From positions 1-64,000 of the forward strand of contig CAYVRP010000016.1 of assembly GCA_964454025.1 (NCBI GenBank): DNA of 64,000 nt. Direction: 5' to 3'. The stretch's first letter is position 1. Each line of letters begins with the position of its first letter. The notes beneath the pieces were generated by a model. That model was not told where the DNA came from. It worked only from the letters and a program-made list of their open reading frames with translations, and did not search any database. The DNA is from JAFGBI01 sp964454025 (GTDB taxonomy: Bacteria; Myxococcota_A; Polyangia; Polyangiales; Polyangiaceae). Both the position numbers and the translations under genes were made by a program. This document shows positions 57,615 to 64,000 of this stretch, piece after piece.

Positions 57615-60476
57615 TCAGGGCGTCGGCGCGGCGTCGAAGCGCGGCGCCGGTGTGCGCCGGGCGCGCTCGAGCGCGGCGGGGAGGGTGGCCTCCGGGCGCA
57701 AGCAAGCCCAGCAGTCGAACTGACGAAACGAGAAGCGGCCGCCCCGGCAGAGCTCCTTCTTCGCCAGCTTCGCGAGGTAGGGCTCGGCGCGCGCGTCGGC
57801 ATGCTCGACCGCCTTCGGCATGAGCTTCTTGTACTCGAGGCAGGTCTTGCCCGGCCGGAGCTCGAGGGCGATCGCGAGCGCCTCCGACGCCTGGGAACGA
57901 ACCTCCGGTCGCGCGAGGCGCTCCTCGGCGAGCGTGGCGGCGGTCCGGCGCGTCGGGTCGCCCTGCGCCGCGCGCCAGACGTCGTAGAGCACGTCGGCGC
58001 CGGCGCTGCCGAGGTCGGCGGCGAGGTCCAGGGCGCGGACCACCTGCTCGGGGTCGTCCGCGGCGCGGCGGACCAGGGCGACGAGCGCGGGATCCTTGGC
58101 CAGCCGTGGCTCGGCCGCGAGCGCGCGGCGCGTCGCGTTGAGGGCGCTGCCGAGATCCTCGTGCGCGGCGTGCTCGAGGGCGAGCGCGCGCCAGTCGCTC
58201 CCCGTCCGCTCCGCCTCCGGGCGGGCCTGGATGATGGCGATGCGCCGCGCGCTCGCGGCCGCGCCGGAGCGATCGTTCGCCGACGCCGCGGCGAGCCCCG
58301 CGACCGGCGCTGGTCCGGGCGCGAGCAGGGTCACGCCCAGGACACCGCCCAGCACCAGGGCGAGCGCCGCCAGGACGAGCGCCCACCCCGGCAGCGTCCG
58401 GCCCCCGAGGCGGGCGGGGCGGAGGAGCGCGCCCCGGAGGGCCGCGAGCGCGGGCCCCGACGCGGCGAGCGCGCGTCGGGTCGCGACGAGCGTGCGGCGC
58501 GCGGCGTCGCGGAGCCAGAGCTTCCACGGCGCGGTCGCCGCCCCGAACGCGGCCGCGGGGGGCGCGGGCCGGGCGCGCGCCGCCAACCCCGCCGGCGCGG
58601 GACGCGCGCCGCCCACGCCCGCGAGGGGCGCCAGCGCGGCGACGACGGCGTCGGCGCTCGGGGGGCGCTCCTCGGGCCGCTTCGCCAGGAGCCGGTCCAC
58701 CACCGCCCGCAGGGCGGGCGGCACCGACGCCGGCAGCGGCGGCGGCGGCGCCGTCATTTGGCGGGCCAGCAGCGCCATCAGGTCGTCGTCGTGGAACGGC
58801 GTCTCGCCGGCGAGCATCTCGTAGAGCAGGACGCCGAGCGCGTAGAGGTCCGCGCGGTGATCGACGGTGGTGCCCATGGCTTGCTCGGGCGACATGTACT
58901 CCGGGGTACCGAAGACGGAGCCGAAGCGCGTGAGCGCGGGCTGCCCGGCCAGATCGTTCGCCGTCACCTTCGCGATCCCGAAGTCGAGCACCTTGACGTG
59001 CTCGGGGTTCTCCGGGCGCTCGATCAGCATCACGTTGTCGGGCTTCAGGTCGCGGTGCACGATCCCCTGGGCGTGGGCCTCGGCGAGCGCGCTCGCGATC
59101 TGCGCCGCGATGCGGGCGGCGCGGTCCGGCGCGAGCGCCCCCTCCGCGTCGAGCACGGCGCGCAGGCTCCGGCCCTCGACGAACTCGAGCACGAGGTAGA
59201 AGCCGCCGTCCTCGAGCTGGCCGAAGTCGGTCGCCGCGACCACGTTCGGGTGATCGATGCGGGACGCGGCGAACGCCTCGCGCTCGAAGCGGGCGACCAC
59301 CTCCGGCACCAGCGTCATCTCCCGGTGCAGGACCTTCAGGGCCACGGTCTTGCGCATCAGCACGTGCTCGGCGCGGTAGACGGCGCCCATCCCGCCGCTG
59401 CCGAGCAGGCGATCGATCCGGTAGCGACCGGCGATCGTCGTCCCCACCCGATCCAGCGCCTCGCCGCCCGCCTCGGGCGCCGGGGCGGCCGGGGCGGCGG
59501 TGCCGGCCGGCGCGGAGGGCGCAGGGGTAGCCTCGCGGGGGCTCGCGTCGAGGATCCCCGACGCCACCGTCGGCATCGCGGCGGCGACGAGGCGACTCCG
59601 GGCGTGCGGTGGCGCCTGTCCGGTACGCCCGGCCTGCACGTCACGTCGCATCGTCGCCGCGTCCGGATAGCGAGCCTGGCGGTCGAAGCCGAGGGCGGTG
59701 TCGATCACCGCGGCCAGATCGCGGGGCGCCTCGGGGCAGACCGTGGCGAACGCGGGCGCGGGGCGGGTCGCCATCGCCGCGATCAGCTCGGCGTCGGTCC
59801 GGGCCTCGTGGAGGCGCCGCCCCGAGAGGCGCCGAAAGAGGATGGCGCCGAGGGCGAACAGGTCCGTGCGCGCGTCGACCTCGTCGTTGCGGCCCTGGGC
59901 CTGCTCGGGCGACATGTAGGCGGCCGTGCCGAGCGTCAGGCTGGCGCGGGTGCCCGGTCCGCGGCTCGGACCCAGCAGGCGCGCGATCCCGAAGTCGAGC
60001 AGACGCACGCTGCCGTCGGTGGTGACGAAGACGTTCTCTGGCTTCAGGTCCCGATGGACCACCCCCGCGCCGTGGGCCGCCGCCAGCGCGTCGAGGACCT
60101 GCTCGGCGATCGCGAGCAGCTCGCCGAGCGGGATGGTCCCCAGGCGAGCCGCCCGCGCCCCGAGGGTCTCACCCGCCAGCAGCTCCATGGCCAGATAGGC
60201 GGCGGCGGGATCGCTCGTGTCGTGGTCGAGCAGGCGCACGATCCCGGGGTGGTCGAGGCGGGCCACCAGAGCCGCCTCGCGGGCGAACCGCGCTCGCACC
60301 TCCTCGTCGACCAGCGCGCCGGTGTGGAGCACCTTCACGGCGGCGCGCTGGCCCGCCGGGTCCGTGGCGGCGAAGACGGTGGCGCTCGCGCCCACGCCGA
60401 GGATGCGCTCGAGCCGCCACCTGCCCCCTATGGTCGTCCCGAGCCGCTCGGTCGATGCCCGCGCGTCAAGCTGCAA
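57615..60476 (-). CDS. tandem serine/threonine kinase with two catalytic domains
   Basis: A 953-residue inner-membrane Ser/Thr kinase with two complete kinase domains. First (residues about 18-285): glycine-loop LGVGASATVF, Lys48, HRDLKPENV with Asp143, and DFG at 161-163. Second (about 350-615): GSGGMGAVY, Lys381, HRDLKPDNV with Asp476, and DFG at 498-500. Both retain all catalytic residues, so both may be active. A Pro/Ala linker separates them. After the second domain a membrane segment (about 698-720) leads to an extracytoplasmic domain (about 735-953) with helical repeats and Cys near the end (CRGGRFSFRQFDCWACL). Such doubled kinases are rare. Its reading strand ends at 57615 and its start is opposite the gap promoter region. 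Confidence 0.96.
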   Translation of the reverse strand: MQLDARASTERLGTTIGGRWRLERILGVGASATVFAATDPAGQRAAVKVLHTGALVDEEVRARFAREAALVARLDHPGIVRLLDHDTSDPAAAYLAMELLAGETLGARAARLGTIPLGELLAIAEQVLDALAAAHGAGVVHRDLKPENVFVTTDGSVRLLDFGIARLLGPSRGPGTRASLTLGTAAYMSPEQAQGRNDEVDARTDLFALGAILFRRLSGRRLHEARTDAELIAAMATRPAPAFATVCPEAPRDLAAVIDTALGFDRQARYPDAATMRRDVQAGRTGQAPPHARSRLVAAAMPTVASGILDASPREATPAPSAPAGTAAPAAPAPEAGGEALDRVGTTIAGRYRIDRLLGSGGMGAVYRAEHVLMRKTVALKVLHREMTLVPEVVARFEREAFAASRIDHPNVVAATDFGQLEDGGFYLVLEFVEGRSLRAVLDAEGALAPDRAARIAAQIASALAEAHAQGIVHRDLKPDNVMLIERPENPEHVKVLDFGIAKVTANDLAGQPALTRFGSVFGTPEYMSPEQAMGTTVDHRADLYALGVLLYEMLAGETPFHDDDLMALLARQMTAPPPPLPASVPPALRAVVDRLLAKRPEERPPSADAVVAALAPLAGVGGARPAPAGLAARARPAPPAAAFGAATAPWKLWLRDAARRTLVATRRALAASGPALAALRGALLRPARLGGRTLPGWALVLAALALVLGGVLGVTLLAPGPAPVAGLAAASANDRSGAAASARRIAIIQARPEAERTGSDWRALALEHAAHEDLGSALNATRRALAAEPRLAKDPALVALVRRAADDPEQVVRALDLAADLGSAGADVLYDVWRAAQGDPTRRTAATLAEERLARPEVRSQASEALAIALELRPGKTCLEYKKLMPKAVEHADARAEPYLAKLAKKELCRGGRFSFRQFDCWACLRPEATLPAALERARRTPAPRFDAAPTP

Positions 60477-60939
60477 CGCTCGTCCTCCACGGCGCTCTGA
60501 CGCCGCCCGGCGACGAGCCTACCGCGGTCCTCCGTCGGGACCACGCCGGATCCCGCAGCGCGCCGGGCTCCCGGCACGCCGGCCCCCGGGCCACGCCGGG
60601 CCGCCCCTCCCGCGCCCGTCGCGTGGCGGCTTCCTGATCAATTGTCACGTTGCGGCAGCTCGGTGGCGCGCGGCAGCCCCTCCGAGCCCTGAACGTCGGC
60701 ACACCCCGCGAGGCGCGGTCGAGGCGCCCGCGACGGGCGCGTCTGGCGGCTCCGTGCTCGGGCTCCCGCATCGTCGCTCCCACGGCGCGCTTGCTCCGTC
60801 CGGCGCCCGCCACTATAGGCGCTTCGAATCCCGGGTACGGGCGGCCTCGCCGCCCCCGGCGCCTCGGAGGTCCGAGCCAGCCGCGACCCGGTGCCCGAGT
60901 TGGAGCCCGCCTCCGCCCCCCGATAGAGAGGTACTCGAG
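60477..60939. other. divergent control region between kinase and gap genes
   Basis: 463 bases without a gene. It holds the gap promoter (60791-60819) and a 5' leader of about 115 bases, which could contain control elements. An A/T-richer patch (CCTGATCAATTGTCACG) is at 60635-60651 and might be part of the kinase promoter. A short T-loop-like CTTCGAATCC near 60822 is not part of a tRNA. Confidence 0.6.
60791..60819 (+). promoter_or_regulatory. sigma-70-type promoter of gap
   Basis: TTGCTC (60791-60796), a 17-base spacer, then TATAGG (60814-60819). The hexamers and spacing suit a housekeeping sigma factor, and the location, about 120 bases before the gap start, fits a strongly expressed glycolytic gene. 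Confidence 0.55.
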
Positions 60940-61938
60940 ATGACCATCAAGGTAGGAATCAACGGCTTCGGACGCATCGGCCGCCTCGTGTTCCGCGCCG
61001 CCCAGGACCGCAAGGACATCGAGATCGTCGGCATCAACGATCTGCTCGACGTCGGCTACATCGCGTACATGCTCAAGTTCGACTCCACCCACGGCCGCTT
61101 CAAGGGCACCGTGGAGGTGAAGGACGGCAAGCTCGTCGTCAACGGCAAGGCCATCCGCGTCACGGCCGAGAAGGATCCGGCGGCGCTCAAGTGGAACGAG
61201 GTCGATGCCACCTACGTGGTCGAGTCCACGGGGCTCTTCCTGGACGACGCCAAGGCGCGCGGTCACATCACCGCGGGCGCCAAGCGCGTCGTCATGTCGG
61301 CGCCGTCGAAGGACGAGACGCCGATGTTCGTGATGGGCGTGAACCACACCAGCTACGCCGGTCAGGACATCGTCTCCAACGCCTCCTGCACCACCAATTG
61401 CCTCGCGCCCCTGGCCAAGGTCGTCCACGACAAGTTCGAGATCCTCGAGGGCCTGATGACGACCGTGCACGCCGTGACCGCCACGCAGAAGACGGTCGAC
61501 GCCCCGTCCGCCAAGGACTGGCGCGGCGGCCGCGGCGCTGGGCAGAACATCATCCCGTCCTCGACCGGGGCGGCGAAGGCCGTCGGCAAGGTGATCCCCT
61601 CCCTCAAGGGCAAGCTGACGGGGATGGCGTTCCGCGTGCCGACGCCCAACGTCTCCGTGGTTGACCTCACCGTCCGCCTCGCCAAGCCCGCCAAGTACGA
61701 CGAGATCGCGGCGGCGCTCAAGGCGGCCTCCGAGGGCGAGCTCAAGGGCATCCTCGGCTACACCGAGGAGGACGTCGTCTCCACCGACTTCTTGACCGAT
61801 CCGCGGACCTCGATCTTCGACAAGAAGGCCGGTATCCAGCTCAGCGACACCTTCGTGAAGCTGGTGGCCTGGTACGACAACGAGTGGGGCTACTCGAACA
61901 AGGTGCTCGATCTCATCGCCCACATGGCGACGAAGTGA
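60940..61938 (+). CDS. gap: glyceraldehyde-3-phosphate dehydrogenase
   Basis: A 332-residue type I GAPDH that oxidises glyceraldehyde-3-phosphate to 1,3-bisphosphoglycerate with NAD and phosphate, in glycolysis. N-terminal NAD site INGFGRIGRLVFRAA near 6-20, active-site Cys in SNASCTTNCLAPLAK near 147-161 and the His in TTVHAVTATQ near 173-182, PSSTGAAKAVGKVIPSLKGK near 205-224, and WYDNEWGYSNKV at the end. Length is standard. ATG 60940 is preceded by AGAGAGG (eight bases). It has its own promoter and a strong terminator just after, so it is a single-gene unit. Confidence 0.98.
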   Translation: MTIKVGINGFGRIGRLVFRAAQDRKDIEIVGINDLLDVGYIAYMLKFDSTHGRFKGTVEVKDGKLVVNGKAIRVTAEKDPAALKWNEVDATYVVESTGLFLDDAKARGHITAGAKRVVMSAPSKDETPMFVMGVNHTSYAGQDIVSNASCTTNCLAPLAKVVHDKFEILEGLMTTVHAVTATQKTVDAPSAKDWRGGRGAGQNIIPSSTGAAKAVGKVIPSLKGKLTGMAFRVPTPNVSVVDLTVRLAKPAKYDEIAAALKAASEGELKGILGYTEEDVVSTDFLTDPRTSIFDKKAGIQLSDTFVKLVAWYDNEWGYSNKVLDLIAHMATK

Positions 61939-61969
61939 GGCGGCGGGCCGTCGCTCGACGGCCACCTGC

Positions 61970-62009
61970 GCGGGCCTGGGCTTCACCGTCCAGGCCCGCG
62001 GCGCTTTTT
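61970..62009 (+). terminator. intrinsic terminator of gap
   Basis: GCGGGCCTGG (61970-61979) pairs perfectly with CCAGGCCCGC (61990-61999) around a 10-base loop, followed by GGCGC and TTTTT (62005-62009). It lies 31 bases after the gap stop. This is the best terminator in the window. Confidence 0.9.
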
Positions 62010-62044
62010 CCGCCAAGGACGCGTGCGGAAGCCCGGCCCGCGCC

Positions 62045-62479
62045 TCAGGGTTCGTCCGCGCGCGGGGCCTGGCGCCGCGCCTTGGTCAGGGCGCGATGCT
62101 GCTTGTCTGCGAGCCGGGTCCGCACCGAGGCGCGCGTCGGTTTCGTGGCCCGCCGGACCCGCGGCGCGCGCAGCGCGGCGCGGACCAGCTCCACGACGCG
62201 TTCGCGCGCGTCGTGCAGGTTCCGGAGCTGGTTGCGGCTCGCTTGCGCCACCACCACCAGGGCTCCGTCGGCGTCGATCCGGTGCCCCGCGAGCGCGCGG
62301 AGCCGGGCCTTGGTGGCCACATCGAGCGCCGCGGTCGCCTCGAGGTGGAACCGGAGCTCGACCTTGCTCGCCACCTTGTTCACGTTCTGCCCGCCGGGCC
62401 CGCTCGACCGCACCGCGGTCCAGCTCAGATCGCGCGCCGGGATGGTGACGCGCGCATTCACCACGAGATCGCGGGTCAT
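62045..62479 (-). CDS. arfB: peptide release factor ArfB (ribosome rescue)
   Basis: A 144-residue ArfB/YaeJ protein, which frees stalled ribosomes by hydrolysing peptidyl-tRNA with its GGQ loop. The catalytic SSGPGGQNVNK is near residues 26-36, and the C-terminal 40 residues are very basic (RATKPTRASVRTRLADKQHR, then ALTKARRQAP), as needed for binding in the empty mRNA channel of the ribosome. Length and domain order match the family. ATG 62479 chosen; the frame is open upstream but is then the shadow of the DUF4126-like gene on the other strand. It ends 35 bases from the gap terminator on the opposite strand. Confidence 0.95.
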   Translation of the reverse strand: MTRDLVVNARVTIPARDLSWTAVRSSGPGGQNVNKVASKVELRFHLEATAALDVATKARLRALAGHRIDADGALVVVAQASRNQLRNLHDARERVVELVRAALRAPRVRRATKPTRASVRTRLADKQHRALTKARRQAPRADEP

Positions 62480-62581
62480 GGCGGCGCTGCACCCTAGCGC
62501 GTGGGCGGCGACGCGCCACGGCCCCCGACTCGCCGCGCCCCCCTTGCCAGCGCCGGGGCGGGCGGCAAGACTGTCCCTGGT

Positions 62582-64000
62582 TTGCCCCCATCGCTGATCA
62601 CGGCGGCTGCGGCGGGTGCGGCGTCGGGGAAGAACCCCTGGCTGCCGTTCGGGGTGCTGTTCCTGCTCGCGGCCTTCGGCGACGTGCCGCGGTTCCTGAT
62701 GGAGCCGGGGCTCCACCGGGGGATTCACGCGATGGCGCCGCCCTCGGTCCTCCTCGCCCTCGCCGCCGTCTTCCTTGTCCTCGCCGTCCTCGACTCCTTC
62801 GCCGACAAGGTGCACTGGATCGAGTGCTGGCTCACCCCGCTGTCCGTGGCCTGGCGCCCGTTCGCCGCGGTGGGTGTCTCCGCGCTCATCGCCCACGCGG
62901 TCGCGGCCGGCGAGGACCCGGCGTTGCTCGGCGCGCCCGTCGCGTCCGATCTCGCGGGCCCCGGAGCGGGGGTCGGGCTCGGCGGCGGCGGGTGGGCGGG
63001 GCCGCTCGCGCTCGCGGCGAGCGCCTCCGCCGACGGGGGCGCGATCGCCCTCGGTGCCGCGGCGGAGGTGGGGACCTCCGGGCCTGCGATCGCGGGCGGC
63101 CTGCTGTTCGTCGTCACCCTGGTGGTGGGGACGCTGTTCGGGGTCCTGGCCACCATCGGCAAGATCGGGACGCGGCTGCTCCTGGCCGTGCTGCCCGTCC
63201 CGCACCTCAAGATCGCCCACTCCTTCCTCGACGACCTGTTCGCCTTCTGCGTCACGCTGATCGGCCTGCTGCTAGACCACGGGCCGCTCTCCTGGCTGGC
63301 CATCGCCGCGGGCGTCCTGTACCTCCTGGTAGGTGCCGTGGTGGGCCCGCCCCTGGCGCGCCTGACCGCCATCCAGTTCCGGATGGCGTGGTCGCTGCTT
63401 ACCAAGGCGCGGCGCTCCTGGCTGGGCGAGGAGGGAAACGTGGCGCCGGTGCCCGCCTGGATCGCCCGGCGGCTGGCGGAGCAGGGCGAGGCCCGCGACC
63501 GGATCGTGGTGATCCCCGCCTACACCTACCGGGCGCCGGGCGTCGGCTTCTGCCGGGCGGGCTATGCGGTGTGGTCCCCGGCGGGGTTCCGCTTCCTCGC
63601 GCGCGGCTGGCTCCGGCCGCGGGAGCGCGCCGTCTCTCCGGCACGGCTCGTGCGGGTCGGGGTCGCCGAGTCGGCGACCGTGCGCCAGCTAGTGGTGTTG
63701 GAGGAGCTCGCCGCGGACGCGACGCGCGAGCACGTGTTCACCCTGTTCCCGGCGCGCGCCCCGGAGGTCGAAGCCGCGCTCGCCCGGGGAGCCGCCGCGG
63801 CGGGGTGGGACCGCGTTCGCCCGCGCTCCGACTCGGCGCGCCGGGGCCTCCCGGGCACGCCGGGCGTGCCTCTCGGGCGCCGGTACGTGGCCGCCGCCGA
63901 CGCGGGCAGCCTGGAGCTGCAGGGGTTCGTCACCGTCCTCGTCGCCGCCGTCGTGGGCGTGCTCACCGTCGGCGCCTGCGTCCCCATCGGCGCGGGGTAC
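62582..64000 (+). CDS. DUF4126-like membrane protein, cut by window edge
   Basis: An incomplete open frame of at least 473 codons running off the right edge with no stop. The beginning has the DUF4126 look: KNPWLPFGVLFLLAAFGDVP, RFLMEPGLHRGIHAMAPPSV and VFLVLAVLDSFADKVHWIEC near residues 15-80, then hydrophobic segments at about 95-110, 175-205, 215-245. The second part (about 280-440) is a soluble region with DRIVVIPAYTYRAPGVGF and a helical VRQLVVLEELAADATREHVF. A final hydrophobic segment begins near the edge (FVTVLVAAVVGVLTVGACVP). Start is uncertain: TTG at 62582 is the only near candidate; no ATG is in the right place. Divergent from arfB with about 100 bases between. Confidence 0.75.
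   Translation, partial: MPPSLITAAAAGAASGKNPWLPFGVLFLLAAFGDVPRFLMEPGLHRGIHAMAPPSVLLALAAVFLVLAVLDSFADKVHWIECWLTPLSVAWRPFAAVGVSALIAHAVAAGEDPALLGAPVASDLAGPGAGVGLGGGGWAGPLALAASASADGGAIALGAAAEVGTSGPAIAGGLLFVVTLVVGTLFGVLATIGKIGTRLLLAVLPVPHLKIAHSFLDDLFAFCVTLIGLLLDHGPLSWLAIAAGVLYLLVGAVVGPPLARLTAIQFRMAWSLLTKARRSWLGEEGNVAPVPAWIARRLAEQGEARDRIVVIPAYTYRAPGVGFCRAGYAVWSPAGFRFLARGWLRPRERAVSPARLVRVGVAESATVRQLVVLEELAADATREHVFTLFPARAPEVEAALARGAAAAGWDRVRPRSDSARRGLPGTPGVPLGRRYVAAADAGSLELQGFVTVLVAAVVGVLTVGACVPIGAGY

Noticed and set aside
60815..60850. tRNA-like T-arm (CTTCGAATCC)
   Set aside because: No matching acceptor, D or anticodon arms upstream and no CCA end; only a chance ten-base match.

Overview
This is a very G+C-rich bacterial chromosome segment with the content of a myxobacterium-like organism (Myxococcota/Polyangia; inference, no rRNA or tRNA is present to confirm it). 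The signs are: several eukaryotic-type Ser/Thr kinases, one with a PEGA domain and a conserved Cys-rich tail and one with two kinase domains in tandem; many lipoproteins with Gly/Ser/Pro-rich stalks; giant VIT/von Willebrand A proteins with FecR-like and AgmX/PglI-type domains; and multihaem cytochromes. No phage, CRISPR array or intact IS element was seen.

Layout. 0-1.3 kb: lower-G+C edge with unknown genes and a strong hairpin. 1.3-4.4 kb: operon (minus) of a PEGA-type Ser/Thr kinase, a membrane protein and a Cys-rich lipoprotein. 4.5-9.1 kb: membrane-anchored spermidine-synthase-like protein, a YkgJ-type Cys-cluster protein and a repeat lipoprotein. 9.1-11.1 kb: vWA lipoprotein and an MIF-like tautomerase. 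11.2-18 kb: polysaccharide-degradation neighbourhood with two lipoprotein glycoside hydrolases (GH6 and GH30), a frameshifted XylR-like regulator remnant, an AraC-type HTH fragment and an SdiA-regulated-type lipoprotein. 19.0-24.5 kb: four same-strand genes, three of them tightly coupled, of which I recognise only a Lon-like protease fold and a cupin; this is the best candidate for an undescribed system. 24.9-28.8 kb: beta-helix lipoprotein, a broken gene, a Pro-rich protein and an outer-membrane-type protein. 29.1-32.3 kb: complete stressosome operon (RsbR-RsbS-RsbT-RsbX-like plus a second HATPase) of clearly lower G+C. 32.3-33.7 kb: decayed stretch with an orphan ribbon-helix-helix antitoxin and a possible IstB remnant. 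33.7-36.5 kb: five-haem cytochrome and a cytochrome c/beta-barrel fusion. 36.7-45.9 kb: two paralogous giant VIT-vWA proteins and a coupled small lipoprotein. 46.2-50.5 kb: beta-propeller lipoprotein, hybrid histidine kinase and alpha/beta hydrolase. 51.1-54.4 kb: acyl-CoA-binding protein divergent from an archaeal-type HMG-CoA synthase/thiolase/DUF35 trio (first steps of the mevalonate pathway). 54.4-60.5 kb: lipoproteins, a radical SAM/SPASM enzyme, a NYN-LOTUS protein and the tandem Ser/Thr kinase. 60.8-62.5 kb: GAPDH with a visible promoter and terminator, then ArfB. A DUF4126-like membrane protein runs off the right edge.

How the genes fit together: the window is dominated by envelope and signalling functions (lipoproteins, kinases, stressosome, secreted hydrolases, electron transfer) with a few housekeeping islands (gap, arfB, mevalonate entry). 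Between well-preserved genes lie three decayed stretches (11.1-14.5, 26.4-27.1 and 32.3-33.7 kb) holding frameshifted or stop-interrupted coding-like sequence.
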